From contig NZ_LMNA01000001.1 in the NCBI RefSeq assembly GCF_001422445.1, positions 127,116-191,115 of the forward strand: a stretch of 64,000 nucleotides of DNA, in the 5' to 3' direction. Each line of letters opens with the position of its first letter. Within the stretch, counting starts at the first letter, position 1. A program made the translations under genes and the position numbers. Positions 15,331 through 24,839 of the stretch are shown here, piece by piece. Under the pieces are notes generated by a model, which was given only the letters and a program-made list of their open reading frames with translations, made no database searches and had not been told where the DNA came from. Source of the DNA: Pseudorhodoferax sp. Leaf274. GTDB lineage: Bacteria > Pseudomonadota > Gammaproteobacteria > Burkholderiales > Burkholderiaceae_C.

Positions 15331-18141
15331 CTACAAGCCCGGTTCGCCCGCCAGGGCGCGCGCCAGGTACCGGGCGGTGCGGCTGTCCGCCTCCCGCCCT
15401 GCCACTTCGGCGGGTGTGCCGCACGCCACCACCTGGCCGCCGGCCGCGCCCGCGCCGGGGCCCATGTCGATGACCCAGTCGCAGGCCGCCGCAACGCGCA
15501 TGTCGTGCTCCACGACCACCACGGTGTTGCCGGCCGCAGCCAGCCCGTCCAGCTGCACCAGCAGCCGGTCCACATCGGCAGGATGCAGGCCGGTGGTGGG
15601 TTCGTCCAGCACGTAGAGCGTGTCGCCACGCTGCAGGCGCTGCAGCTCGGTGGCGAGCTTGATGCGCTGGGCTTCGCCACCGCTGAGCTCGGTGGCCGGC
15701 TGGCCCAGGCGCAGATAGCCAAGGCCGATGTCGCGCAGCAGCACCAGGGGGCGCAGCACCGCGGGTTCGTCCGCGAAGGCCGCGCAGGCGCTGTCCACCG
15801 TGAGCGCGAGCACCTGGGCGATGTTCAGGCCGTTCCACTGGATCTGCAGTGTGTCGGGGTTGTACCGCGCACCGTGGCAGTCCGGGCACGGCGCGTACAC
15901 GCTGGGCAGGAAGAGCAGTTCCACGCTCACGAAGCCTTCGCCTTCGCAGGTGGGGCAGCGCCCCTGCGCCACGTTGAAGGAGAAGCGCCCCGGCCCGTAG
16001 CGCCGCCGCCGTGCGGCCGGCGTCGCCGCGAAGAGCTGGCGCACGCCATCGAACAGGCCGGTGTAGGTGGCCAGGTTGGAGCGCGGCGTGCGGCCGATGG
16101 GCTTTTGGTCCACCTGCACCAGGCGGCGGATGCCCGCCAGGCCGCCGACGAGGCGGCCTTGCAGGGGGGCGCCTGCAGCGTCGTCGGCGGCACCGGGGTC
16201 GTCGTCCTGCAGCGCGTGCTGCGACGGCGCGCGCGACGCGGCGGGGTCGTTCTCGCCGTCCGCCACCGCATCGGGCGCCGCCGGCGCCGCGCCAGCGGAC
16301 GGCGTGCCAAGCGCAGCGGCCACCAACGCCACCAGCGCCTGGCTCACGAGGCTCGACTTGCCCGAGCCCGACACACCGGTCACCGCGGTCAGGCAGCCCA
16401 CGGGGAAGGCGGCGTCCGCGCCCTGCAGGTTGTGGCGGACGATGCCTTCGAGCCGTAGCCACTGCCCCGCCACCCGCGGCGCCCTGGGCACGGGCCGCGG
16501 CGCCACGTCGGCCGCGGGAAAGAGGTAGCGCCTCGTCTGCGACTGCGCCACGTGCGCCAGCCCGGCCGGCGGGCCGCTGTAGAGCACCTCGCCGCCGTGG
16601 GTGCCCGCGCCGGGGCCCACGTCCACCAGCCAGTCGGCGTGGCGCATGGCGCCGAGGTCGTGCTCCACCACGAAGAGCGAATTGCCCGCCGCCTTGAGCC
16701 GGTGCAGCGCGTCGAGCAAGGCCTCGCCGTCTGCGGGATGCAGGCCTGCCGAGGGCTCGTCCAGCACATACACCACGCCGAAGAGCTGCGAGCCCAGTTG
16801 CGTGGCCAACCGCAGGCGCTGCAGCTCGCCCGACGACAGCGAGGGCGTGGCGCGGTCCAGCGTGAGATAGCCCAGGCCGAGCTGCGCGAGCGCAGCGATG
16901 CGTGCGCCGATCTCCTGCGCCAGCCGCTGCGCGGCCAGCACCTTCTCGGCCGAGAAATCCGGCGTGCGGCGCACGTCCGGCGCGGCGGCGTGCGCCGAGC
17001 CACCGGCCGCCACCCGGCTGGCGGTGTGGGCCCGGTGGCTGCGCGCACCCGCGCGGCCGGTGCCGGCGGCGCGCCCCGCCTGTCCTTCGCCGAGCCGGCC
17101 TTCGGCCGCGGGCTGCAGCAGGCGCGCCACCTCGTCCAGCGGCAGCCGCCCCAGGGCGGCGATATCGTGCCCGGCGAAGGTGACCGACAGCGCCTCGGGC
17201 TTGAGCCGGCGCCCGCCGCAGGCCGGGCACGGGCTGCCCACCAGGAAGGCCGCCGCGCGTTCGCGCATGCGCGCGCTCTTGCTGTGGGCGAAGCTGTGCA
17301 GCACGTGCCGCCGCGCGCTGGTGAAGGTGCCCATGTAGCTCGGCGCCGTGCCCGCCTTGCGCGCGGCCTTCGCCTCGTGGCGGTCGAAGCCCACGTAGAC
17401 CGGCACCACGGGCTGCTCGTCCGTGAACAGGATCCAGTCGCGCGTCTTCTTCGGCAATGCGCGCCAGGGCAGGTCCACATCGTGGCCCAGGGTGGTCAGG
17501 ATGTCGCGCAGGTTCTGCCCGCCCCAGGCGGTGGGCCAGGCGGCCACCGCACGCTCGCGGATGGTGAGGCTGTCGTCGGGCACGAGCGAGCGCTCGGTGA
17601 CCTCGTACACGCGGCCCATGCCGTGGCAATGCGGGCAGGCGCCTTCGGGCGTGTTGGGCGAGAAGTCTTCCGCGTACAGCATGGGCTGGCCAGGCGGATA
17701 GTGGCCGGCGCGCGAATACAGCAGGCGCAGCAGGCTGGAGATGGCGGTCGCGGTGCCCACGGAAGATCGGGCCGTGGGCGTGCCGCGCTGCTGCTGCAGC
17801 GCCACGGCCGGCGGCAGGCCGTCGATGCGGTCCACGTCGGGCGTGCCGGCCTGGTCGATCAGCCGCCGCGCGTAGGGCGCCACCGATTCCAGGTAGCGGC
17901 GCTGGGCCTCGGCGTACAAGGTGCCGAAGGCCAGCGACGACTTGCCCGAGCCCGATATGCCCGTGAAGACGACCAGCGCGTCGCGCGGGATGTCGACATC
18001 GACGTTCTTGAGGTTGTGCTCGCGTGCGCCCCGCACGCGGACGAAACCCTGGGGCGGGTGGGAAGGAGTCTTGGGCACCGGCGCATTGTGGGGTGCGCCT
18101 GCGGTGGGCCATGTGGGATGCGGCGACGTCCCGTCGTGCAT
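15331..18141 (-). CDS. UvrA2-type ABC ATPase (UvrA paralogue without UvrB-binding domain)
   Basis: A protein of about 936 residues with both UvrA ATPase halves: Walker A motifs [15 protein letters not shown] and [13 protein letters not shown], signatures [15 protein letters not shown] and [15 protein letters not shown], Walker [13 protein letters not shown] and [12 protein letters not shown], and zinc motifs CPHC, CPAC and CPTC. After the first Walker [11 protein letters not shown] passes almost directly to [12 protein letters not shown]; canonical UvrA has about 120 extra residues there that bind UvrB. That loss defines UvrA2 proteins, linked to tolerance of DNA-binding drugs rather than core repair. 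A low-complexity Asp/Ala insert lies before [14 protein letters not shown]. The start is unsure: ATG 18141, ATG 18189 or GTG 18078, the last matching where homologues begin. Confidence 0.9.
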   Translation of the reverse strand: MHDGTSPHPTWPTAGAPHNAPVPKTPSHPPQGFVRVRGAREHNLKNVDVDIPRDALVVFTGISGSGKSSLAFGTLYAEAQRRYLESVAPYARRLIDQAGTPDVDRIDGLPPAVALQQQRGTPTARSSVGTATAISSLLRLLYSRAGHYPPGQPMLYAEDFSPNTPEGACPHCHGMGRVYEVTERSLVPDDSLTIRERAVAAWPTAWGGQNLRDILTTLGHDVDLPWRALPKKTRDWILFTDEQPVVPVYVGFDRHEAKAARKAGTAPSYMGTFTSARRHVLHSFAHSKSARMRERAAAFLVGSPCPACGGRRLKPEALSVTFAGHDIAALGRLPLDEVARLLQPAAEGRLGEGQAGRAAGTGRAGARSHRAHTASRVAAGGSAHAAAPDVRRTPDFSAEKVLAAQRLAQEIGARIAALAQLGLGYLTLDRATPSLSSGELQRLRLATQLGSQLFGVVYVLDEPSAGLHPADGEALLDALHRLKAAGNSLFVVEHDLGAMRHADWLVDVGPGAGTHGGEVLYSGPPAGLAHVAQSQTRRYLFPAADVAPRPVPRAPRVAGQWLRLEGIVRHNLQGADAAFPVGCLTAVTGVSGSGKSSLVSQALVALVAAALGTPSAGAAPAAPDAVADGENDPAASRAPSQHALQDDDPGAADDAAGAPLQGRLVGGLAGIRRLVQVDQKPIGRTPRSNLATYTGLFDGVRQLFAATPAARRRRYGPGRFSFNVAQGRCPTCEGEGFVSVELLFLPSVYAPCPDCHGARYNPDTLQIQWNGLNIAQVLALTVDSACAAFADEPAVLRPLVLLRDIGLGYLRLGQPATELSGGEAQRIKLATELQRLQRGDTLYVLDEPTTGLHPADVDRLLVQLDGLAAAGNTVVVVEHDMRVAAACDWVIDMGPGAGAAGGQVVACGTPAEVAGREADSRTARYLARALAGEPGL

Positions 18142-18204
18142 GCCTGCGAGGCGACCGCGTGGCCGCTCTTCGCCCGCCGGTTCGCCCATCCGGGCACCGG
18201 CCGT

Positions 18205-19203
18205 TCAGGCGGACACAGGCGCCCCCTTGCCCGGCAGGCGCAACTCGCCCTGCGACCCGGCCGCCTGCGCCAGCAGCCATCCGCGGAATGCCGAGAACGC
18301 AGGCAGGTGCAGGCGGTCCGGCCGGAAGCACAGGTAGTGGCCCTGGTCCACGGCCACCGACGTGCCGCAGGGGCTGTGCAGAGACCCGTCGGCCAGCTCG
18401 TCCTCGACCAGCACCCGCGGGACGATGCCGACACCCAGGCCGCTGCGCGCTGCCTGGATCAGCGCCGAGTACTGCGCAAAGCGCGGCCCCGCGGCGACCT
18501 GCGCCTCGGGCACGCCGTGCTGCGCCGCCCACAGCGGCCAGGCGCTGGGCGCCTCCTCATGGTGCAGCAGCGTGTGGCCGAGCAGGTCCTCTGGCCGCAG
18601 GATGCGGTGCTGGCCGCCGGCCAACGCGTCGGACGCGATCAGCACGAACTCGCGGCCCGCGATGTACTCGGCCACCACGCCGGGCCACTCGCCCGGGCTG
18701 TAGCGGATGGCCGCGTCCACCTGCGGTGGAATGCCGTCGGACGGGTCCAGGTGGCGGCTGAAGCTCAGCGTGATCTGCGGGTGGTGGCGCCGGAACTCGG
18801 GCAGGCGGGGAATCAGCCAGCGCGTGAGGAAGGTGGGCACGCTGGCCAGCGTCAGCAGCCCCACGCCGGCGCCGCCCGAGCGGGCCTCGTAGGTCGCCGT
18901 CTCGATGGCCCGCAGGCTGGCCGCGATCTTCTGCCAATAGGCCCGGCCCGCCGGGGTGAGCTGCACGCCGCGCCCGTGCTTGGCCAGCAGCGTGACGCCC
19001 AGAAAGGCCTCCAGCGCGGCGATCTGCTTGCTGACTGCGCCGACGGTGATGCACAGCGCCCCGGCGGCCTGCGTGAGCGTGGCGTAGCGCGCCACGGCGT
19101 CGAAGGCCAGCAGCTCCTGGATGGTGGGGCAGTTGCGTTTCATGGTGGGGGAAAACTTGAGCAGAACATGCGGGACATTTTCCATCTGCTCAACAGAAGT
19201 CAT
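18205..19203 (-). CDS. LysR-family regulator (GcvA-like)
   Basis: A 332-residue regulator. Homologues begin near [20 protein letters not shown] (ATG 19143), but no ribosome site precedes that codon. The ATG at 19203 has a full GGAGGTGA eight bases match to 16S rRNA with spacing 7, so I take it, adding 20 residues ([20 protein letters not shown]). The HTH is [20 protein letters not shown]; the effector domain contains [18 protein letters not shown] and [17 protein letters not shown]. The short effector loop style (LWAAQHG) is that of GcvA/AmpR-type regulators. It is divergent from the ABC importer operon, its likely target. Confidence 0.92.
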   Translation of the reverse strand: MTSVEQMENVPHVLLKFSPTMKRNCPTIQELLAFDAVARYATLTQAAGALCITVGAVSKQIAALEAFLGVTLLAKHGRGVQLTPAGRAYWQKIAASLRAIETATYEARSGGAGVGLLTLASVPTFLTRWLIPRLPEFRRHHPQITLSFSRHLDPSDGIPPQVDAAIRYSPGEWPGVVAEYIAGREFVLIASDALAGGQHRILRPEDLLGHTLLHHEEAPSAWPLWAAQHGVPEAQVAAGPRFAQYSALIQAARSGLGVGIVPRVLVEDELADGSLHSPCGTSVAVDQGHYLCFRPDRLHLPAFSAFRGWLLAQAAGSQGELRLPGKGAPVSA

Positions 19204-19311
19204 CCGAATGTCACCTCCCGCACCGCATTCCCTCTCTAGAATTCCTGCACATTGAACTTCAGGGCCGTCGCGATCGGAAAGTATTGCGGGGCCCGCAGAT
19301 GGACGGGAGAC

Positions 19312-20142
19312 ATGGTTCGCGGCATTTCCCTGGTGTATGGCCTGTACCTGCTGCTGCCGATGGCGCTGCTGGCGATCGGCAGCTTCGGCCAGAGCTGGAC
19401 CAACAGCCTGCTGCCCTCCGGCTTCACCGGCCAGTGGTACGCGGACCTGTGGGCCGATCCCTCCTTCCGCAAGGCTTTCACGAGCAGCCTGACGGTGGCC
19501 CTGTCCGCCTGCGCCATCGACGCCGTGCTGGCGCTGCCGCTGGCCTATGCGCTGTACCACGGTGCGCGCCGCGGCCATGCACTGGCGGCCCGCATCGTCA
19601 GCGCCATGCCGGTGGCGGTGCCCGCCATCACGCTGGGCTTCGGCTACATGATCGTGTTCAACACCGACGCCATGCCCTGGCTGGGCAGCACGCCGCTGCT
19701 GGTGGCGGCGCATGCCATCGCCACCCTGCCCTACCTGACCAACACGCTGCTGACCGACCTGCGCCACCTGGGGCTGGAGCGGCTGGAGCAGGCCGCCGCC
19801 ACGCTGGGCGCCACCGAGTGGCAGCGCTTCACCGGCATCGTGCTGCCCAGCCTGCAGCAGAGCCTGCTGTCCGGGCTGGTCATGGTGGCCGCGCTGTCCA
19901 TCGGCGAGTTCAACCTGTCCAACCTGCTGGCGGGCTTCCAGAACCGCACCTATCCGGTGGTGCTGCTGCAGGCCTTCTACGGCGCCACCGGTTTCGCCTG
20001 CGCCGCCACCGTCGTGTTGCTGCTGCTGGCCTGCGTGGCCGCGCTGCTGTCCTCCTCCGCGCTGCGCAAGTCCTCCGGAGCGCCGTCCGGCGGCCCGGAG
20101 GTGCCCGGCACCGCAGCGCACCGCGCGAAGGGATCCCCATGA
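19312..20142 (+). CDS. ABC transporter permease (iron/aminoethylphosphonate/spermidine type)
   Basis: A 276-residue inner-membrane permease with about six helices (GISLVYGLYLLLPMALLAIG at the start). The BPD_transp_1 EAA loop reads LERLEQAAATLGATEWQRFT followed by GIVLPSLQQSLLSG. GGGAG lies just upstream of the ATG. First gene of the importer operon; the stop overlaps the ATPase start (ATGA). Together with the second permease at 22289 it forms a heterodimeric channel. Confidence 0.93.
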   Translation: MVRGISLVYGLYLLLPMALLAIGSFGQSWTNSLLPSGFTGQWYADLWADPSFRKAFTSSLTVALSACAIDAVLALPLAYALYHGARRGHALAARIVSAMPVAVPAITLGFGYMIVFNTDAMPWLGSTPLLVAAHAIATLPYLTNTLLTDLRHLGLERLEQAAATLGATEWQRFTGIVLPSLQQSLLSGLVMVAALSIGEFNLSNLLAGFQNRTYPVVLLQAFYGATGFACAATVVLLLLACVAALLSSSALRKSSGAPSGGPEVPGTAAHRAKGSP

Positions 20143-21167
20143 GTCTCGTCTTCGACCACGTCAGCTACCGCTACCCCGGCAGCACCCAGGGCCTGCACGA
20201 CATCTCGTTCGAGGTCGGCAGCGGCGAGCTGGTCGCCGTCATCGGCCCCAGCGGTTCGGGCAAGTCCACGCTGCTCAAGCTGGTCGCCGGGCTGGAGAGC
20301 GGCCACAGCGGCCGCATCGCGCTGGCGGGGCAGGACATGGCCGGCACGCCGGTGCACCAGCGCGGCATCGGCATGGTGTTCCAGAGCTATGCGCTGTTCC
20401 CGCACCTGTCGGTGCAGGACAACGTGGCCTACGGCCTGGCACTGCGTGGCCAGCCCGCCACGCAGCGGCGTGCCCGCGCGCGCGAACTGCTGGAGGTGGT
20501 GGGCCTCGCCGAGCACGCCGGGCGCGCCGTCACCCAGCTGTCGGGCGGCCAGCAGCAGCGCGTGGCGCTGGCCCGCGCGCTGGCCATCGACCCACGCGCG
20601 CTGCTGCTGGACGAGCCGCTGTCGGCGCTGGACGCCGGCGTGCGCGGCCACCTGCGCGACCAGATCCGCGCGTTGCAGCGGCGCTTCGGCGCCACCACGC
20701 TGCTGGTGACGCACGACCAGGAAGAGGCACTGACCATGGCCGACCGCGTGGCCGTGCTCAAGGACGGGCGCCTGCTGCAGATGGCCACGCCCCGTGAACT
20801 CTACGAACGCCCCGCACAGCGCGCCGTGGCCGAGTTCGTCGGCCTGTCCACCCTGCTGCCGGGCCGGGTCGCGGCGCCGGATCGCGTGGACGTGGGCTTC
20901 GCCGTGCTGGCCGCGCCCACCGGCCAGCGCGCCATCGGACAGGCCGTGCACGTGCTGGTGCGGCCCGAGCACGTGCAGGCCGACCCGCCGCCGGGCACGC
21001 CGAACCGCCTGGAGGGCAGGCCCGGCGCGGCGCGCTACCTGGGCGCGCTCACGCGTTACGACTTCGAGGTGGCCGGCGCGCCGCGGCCGTTCCTGGCCGA
21101 CGGCCGCACCAGTGCCACCGCAGCCATTGCCATTGCCCCGCAATCCATCCGCCTGCTCGACGAGTGA
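20139..21167 (+). CDS. ABC transporter ATPase (PotA/FbpC type)
   Basis: A 342-residue ATPase. Walker A GPSGSGKST, Q loop FQSYALFPHLSVQDNVAYGL, signature LSGGQQQRVALARALA, Walker B LLLDEPLSALDA, H loop LLVTHDQEEALTMADR, all complete. From about residue 240 a TOBE-type regulatory domain follows (VLVRPEHVQADPP). This architecture belongs to importers of polyamines, ferric iron and 2-aminoethylphosphonate. It overlaps the upstream permease by four bases. Confidence 0.95.
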   Translation: MSLVFDHVSYRYPGSTQGLHDISFEVGSGELVAVIGPSGSGKSTLLKLVAGLESGHSGRIALAGQDMAGTPVHQRGIGMVFQSYALFPHLSVQDNVAYGLALRGQPATQRRARARELLEVVGLAEHAGRAVTQLSGGQQQRVALARALAIDPRALLLDEPLSALDAGVRGHLRDQIRALQRRFGATTLLVTHDQEEALTMADRVAVLKDGRLLQMATPRELYERPAQRAVAEFVGLSTLLPGRVAAPDRVDVGFAVLAAPTGQRAIGQAVHVLVRPEHVQADPPPGTPNRLEGRPGAARYLGALTRYDFEVAGAPRPFLADGRTSATAAIAIAPQSIRLLDE

Positions 21168-21201
21168 GCACCCCCGCATCTTCGACCCAAGGAGTCACCG
21201 C

Positions 21202-22278
21202 ATGCAACGCAGACAACTGATCCAGGCCGCCAGCGCGCTGCCGCTGGCCGCCCTCGCCGCCCGCACCCACGCCTTCGACGGCGCCGAGCTGTACGCCGGC
21301 GAGAAGGCGCTGTACGAGGAGGCGCGCAAGGAAGGCATGTGCGTGTCCTTCGACACCGGCCCGGAGTGGGCCAACTGGAAGTCGCTGTTCCGCGATTTCA
21401 AGAAGCGCTATCCCGAGATCGAACTGACCTACAACGACCTGGGTTCGGCCGCCACCGTGGTCGCGCTCGAGAAGATGCGCCGCCGGCCGCAGGCCGACAC
21501 GGCCTACTACTTCGCTGCCTCGGCCGTGGATGCGGCCAGGAAGGATGTCGTCGCGCCCTACAAGCCCATCCACTTCGACCAGCTGCCCCCCGTGTTCCGC
21601 GAGGAAGAGGGCAGGTGGTTCACGGTCCACACGCTGAACATCGCGTTCCTGGTCAACAGGAAACTCGTCAAGAACGTGCCCACCAGCTGGGCCGACCTGC
21701 TCAAGCCCGAATACAAGGGCGCGGTGAGCTACCTCGATCCGCGCAGCACCGGCGTGGGCCAGGTGCTGGTGTTCGCCGCGGCCTATGCCAACGGCGGCAG
21801 CGTGGACGAGATCAAGCCCGGCACCGACTTCCTCGGCCGCCTGCACGCCGCGGGCAACGTGCAGCGCGTCGAAGGCACCACGCCCTATGCCAAGTTCCTC
21901 AAGGGCGAGATCCCGGTCTGGATCAGCTACGAGAACGATGGCCTGAAGGCCAAGCACGTGGACGGCATGGGCGACGCCTGCGAGGTGGTGATCCCCAAGG
22001 AGGCCAGCGTGGCCGCGCCCTACGCGATCAGCCTGGTCAAGAACGGCCCCAACCCCAACGCCGGCAAGCTGTGGCTGAACTTCATCATGAGCAGCGCCGG
22101 CCAGCAGCTGTTCGCGCAGGGCTTCGTGCGGCCTGCCGTGCCGGGCATCCAGCTGCCCGCCGACGTGGCGGCCAAGATGCCGGCCGCGGCACAGATCCGC
22201 CCGCTCGACGTGGTCAAGGCCTCGGCACGCAAGGCCGAGGTGGACCAGCTGTGGGCGCAGGCCACGCTGTCGCGCTGA
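21202..22278 (+). CDS. ABC transporter substrate-binding protein
   Basis: A 358-residue exported receptor of the SBP_bac_11 (Fe/2-AEP/spermidine) class. It starts MQRRQLIQAASALPLAALAA with a signal peptide ending near RTHA, then GAELYAGEKALYEEARKEG and the fold markers SFDTGPEWANWKSLFRDFKK, YNDLGSAATVVALEKM, PTSWADLLKPEYKGAVSYLD and KGEIPVWISYENDGL. I do not see the paired tyrosines expected of ferric-binding proteins, so an organic ligand such as an aminophosphonate or polyamine is more likely; the exact ligand is open. GGAG lies upstream of the ATG. It sits between ATPase and second permease. Confidence 0.92.
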   Translation: MQRRQLIQAASALPLAALAARTHAFDGAELYAGEKALYEEARKEGMCVSFDTGPEWANWKSLFRDFKKRYPEIELTYNDLGSAATVVALEKMRRRPQADTAYYFAASAVDAARKDVVAPYKPIHFDQLPPVFREEEGRWFTVHTLNIAFLVNRKLVKNVPTSWADLLKPEYKGAVSYLDPRSTGVGQVLVFAAAYANGGSVDEIKPGTDFLGRLHAAGNVQRVEGTTPYAKFLKGEIPVWISYENDGLKAKHVDGMGDACEVVIPKEASVAAPYAISLVKNGPNPNAGKLWLNFIMSSAGQQLFAQGFVRPAVPGIQLPADVAAKMPAAAQIRPLDVVKASARKAEVDQLWAQATLSR

Positions 22279-22288
22279 CCGGCCCGCC

Positions 22289-23110
22289 ATGATCCGCCGC
22301 TTCGGCGCCTGGCCCGCCTGGGCCTTCATGCTGGTGTTCTTCGCGCTGCCGCTGGGCGCGTTGCTGCCCGAGGCGCTGGGCGATGGCGGCGGCGCGTTCG
22401 CGCGCCTTCTCGCCAATCCGCTGCTGCCGGGCGCGCTGCGCAACACGCTGGCGCTCGGGCTCACGGCCGGGGCGGTGTCGGCCCTGGTCGGCACGGCGGT
22501 GGCCGTCGAGCTGGCTCGCCAGCCACCGGCGCGGCGGCGCTGGATGATGACGCTGCTGAGCCTGCCGCTGGCCTTCTCGGGCCTGGTGATCGCCTATGGC
22601 TTCATCCTGGCCTTTGGCCGCGCCGGCTTCGTCACGCAGCTGCTGGCCGGCCTGGGTGCCGATCCGGCGCGCGTGGGCAGCTGGATCTACGGCGCCGCGG
22701 GGCTGGGCCTGGCCTACGCCTACTACCTGGTGCCGCGCGTGGCGCTGTCGCTGTACCCGGTGTTCGTGAACCTGGACCTGCGGCCGATGCAGGCCGCACG
22801 CACGCTGGGCGCCACGCGCTGGCGCGCCTTCCGCGACACGGTGCTGGCCGAGGTCGCGCCCTCCGTGCTGTCCAACGCCTGCATGGTGGCGGCCATCGCC
22901 ATGGGTACCTATGGCACGGCGCTGGCACTGGTCGGCACGCAGCTCAACATCCTGCCGCTGATGCTCTATGCGCAGGTGGGCGATGGCGGTTCGGATTTTG
23001 GTGTGGCGGCGGCCTTGTCGCTGCTGCTGATGGCGCTGTGCGTCACCGTGATGGGATTGGGAGATGCGATTGCACGCAGAAGAGAACGGGGTGGCGCAGC
23101 CGCCCACTGA
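22289..23110 (+). CDS. ABC transporter permease, second subunit
   Basis: A 273-residue membrane protein with about six helices (PAWAFMLVFFALPLGALLPE near the start). The EAA loop is MQAARTLGATRWRAFRDTVL. It starts 10 bases after the receptor stop and completes the importer. It is distinct from the first permease, so the channel is a heterodimer, as in PotBC/PhnUV-like systems. Confidence 0.92.
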   Translation: MIRRFGAWPAWAFMLVFFALPLGALLPEALGDGGGAFARLLANPLLPGALRNTLALGLTAGAVSALVGTAVAVELARQPPARRRWMMTLLSLPLAFSGLVIAYGFILAFGRAGFVTQLLAGLGADPARVGSWIYGAAGLGLAYAYYLVPRVALSLYPVFVNLDLRPMQAARTLGATRWRAFRDTVLAEVAPSVLSNACMVAAIAMGTYGTALALVGTQLNILPLMLYAQVGDGGSDFGVAAALSLLLMALCVTVMGLGDAIARRRERGGAAAH

Positions 23111-23111
23111 C

Positions 23112-23666
23112 ATGGACGCCACGCACTACCCCGCGCCGCTCGCCGAGGCGTTGCAGCGCCTGGCAGAACGCCAGCGCGGCCCGCAACGCCTGGTGCGGCC
23201 GGTCGGCATCATCGGCCCGGGCGACGGCGACGCACAGGTCTGCGCGGCTGCGCGCGAGGTGGCCTGCGCGCTGGCCCGGGCCGGCATGGCCATCGTCTGC
23301 GGCGGCCGCGGCGGCGTGATGGCGGCCGCATCGCAGGGCGCGCGCGAAGGCGGGGGCATCGCCATCGGCATCCTGCCGGAGGAGGACGAACGCAACGCCA
23401 ACGCATGGCTCAGCGTGGCGATCGCCACCGGCATGGGCGAGATGCGCAACGCGCTGGTGGCGCGCAGCGCGCTGTGCCTGGCCGCCATCGGCGGCAACAT
23501 GGGCACGCTGTCGGAGATGGCGCTGGGCCTCAAATGGGGCACGCCTGTGTTCGTGCTGCACGGCGATGTGGCGCTGCCCGGCGCCGTGCAGGTCGCCGAC
23601 GCGCAGGAGATGCTGGCGCGGCTGGTCGATGCGCTGCTGGGCATGCAGCCAGCGGCACGGACCTGA
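23112..23666 (+). CDS. TIGR00725-family / LOG-like Rossmann protein
   Basis: A 184-residue protein with a Rossmann-like fold of the TIGR00725 (molybdenum cofactor carrier-like, LOG-related) family. Motifs: RPVGIIGPGDGDAQVCAAAR, GMAIVCGGRGGVMAAASQGA, GIAIGILPEEDERNANAWLS, EMRNALVARSA and AAIGGNMGTLSEMALGLK. The GGRGGVM and GGNMGTLSE segments bind a nucleotide or phosphate. Function is not established for this group. The ATG at 23112 follows the permease stop by one base (TGACATG), suggesting translational coupling; an in-frame ATG at 23064 would overlap the permease by 47 bases. Confidence 0.82.
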   Translation: MDATHYPAPLAEALQRLAERQRGPQRLVRPVGIIGPGDGDAQVCAAAREVACALARAGMAIVCGGRGGVMAAASQGAREGGGIAIGILPEEDERNANAWLSVAIATGMGEMRNALVARSALCLAAIGGNMGTLSEMALGLKWGTPVFVLHGDVALPGAVQVADAQEMLARLVDALLGMQPAART

Positions 23667-23777
23667 GGGCCGTGGACCAAGCCGGTGGGCCTTGGCGGAC
23701 CTGGCCGGCGTGGACCGTTCCATGGATCCGGCCGGCGCAGACTTCGGGCCGTGGACAATGCCCGTGCGAGGTCTGGC

Positions 23778-24839
23778 ATGGAAGTGGGTTCTGAACAAGT
23801 CGGCACGGCCGGTGGCCGAAGGAATGCGTCGCAGCGGCTGATGGCGGCGCTGCGCTTTCGCCAGCTGGAGCTGCTCAGCACGCTGGCCGACACCGGCAAC
23901 ATGCGGGCGGCCGCCCAACGGCTCCACATGACCACGGCAGCCGTGAGCAAGGGCCTCAAGGACGTCGAGGCGCTGTTCCAGCAAACGTTGTTCCATCGCC
24001 TTCCCCGCGGCGTCGTGCCGACCGCGGCCGGTGCGCTGGTGGTGCAGCGCGGCCGCGTCCTGCTGGCCGAGATGGAGCAACTGTCCGACGAGCTCGCCTC
24101 GCCACTCCGGCCGCTGCACGAGCGGCTGAAGATCGGCGCGACGCCGTTCCTTGCATGGACGCTGCTGCCGGGCGTCCTCGCGGACCTCGCGGGCGCGGGC
24201 CAGCTGCCGGGCCTGCTGCTGATCGAGGGGCGGCTGGCGGACATCTCGCGCCAGCTCGAGGCCGGCGAAGTGGACGCCCTCATCACGATGGACACCCCTT
24301 CTGAACTCGGCAGCCTGTCCAAGCAGGGGTTCACCATCGAGCGGATCGGCCTGGAACAGTGGCGCGTCGTGTGTTCGCCCCGGCACCCCCTCGCCGCCCG
24401 GAACACCCGCAAGAGCGCCCCGCTGAAGTGGGTGGACGTGGCGCAGGAGCACTGGATCCTGCCGCCCCGCCCGACCCATTCGCGGATGATGCTGGAACGC
24501 GCGCTCGAGGACCACGCGCTGCCCGCGTTGATCCCGTTCATCGAGACCATGAACGCGGTCACGCACCTGCAGCTGGCCGAACAGAACCTGGGCCTGACGC
24601 TTGCGGCGCAGGGCACGCTGGCCGACCGGCTGCAGCGCGGGGTTCTGGTGGAACTGACCATGGAGAACCTGCCGCCGCCGGTGGCCATCGTGATGGTGTA
24701 CCGCCGCAGCGGCAACTACCGCGCCCGGCTGGCGGGACTGGCTGCCGCCGCGCAACGGGCGAGCAATGTCCCGACTGCGGTACCCGGAATGCCGAGCGCG
24801 TCCAGCAGGAAGTTGTCGGCACGGAAATCCCGCGCGTAG
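23778..24839 (+). CDS. LysR-family transcriptional regulator
   Basis: A 353-residue regulator. HTH: NMRAAAQRLHMTTAAVSKGL, then KDVEALFQQTLFHRLPRGVV; effector domain LKIGATPFLAWTLLPGVLAD onwards with the recognisable NLGLTLAAQGTLADRL segment. I chose the ATG at 23778 for its GAGG site (spacing 6); the ATG at 23841 is an alternative without a ribosome site. The last 40 residues after NYRARLAGLAAAAQRAS are not typical of the family: this part lies opposite the end of the convergent opine-dehydrogenase-like gene, a 124-base overlap. Confidence 0.88.
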   Translation: MEVGSEQVGTAGGRRNASQRLMAALRFRQLELLSTLADTGNMRAAAQRLHMTTAAVSKGLKDVEALFQQTLFHRLPRGVVPTAAGALVVQRGRVLLAEMEQLSDELASPLRPLHERLKIGATPFLAWTLLPGVLADLAGAGQLPGLLLIEGRLADISRQLEAGEVDALITMDTPSELGSLSKQGFTIERIGLEQWRVVCSPRHPLAARNTRKSAPLKWVDVAQEHWILPPRPTHSRMMLERALEDHALPALIPFIETMNAVTHLQLAEQNLGLTLAAQGTLADRLQRGVLVELTMENLPPPVAIVMVYRRSGNYRARLAGLAAAAQRASNVPTAVPGMPSASSRKLSARKSRA

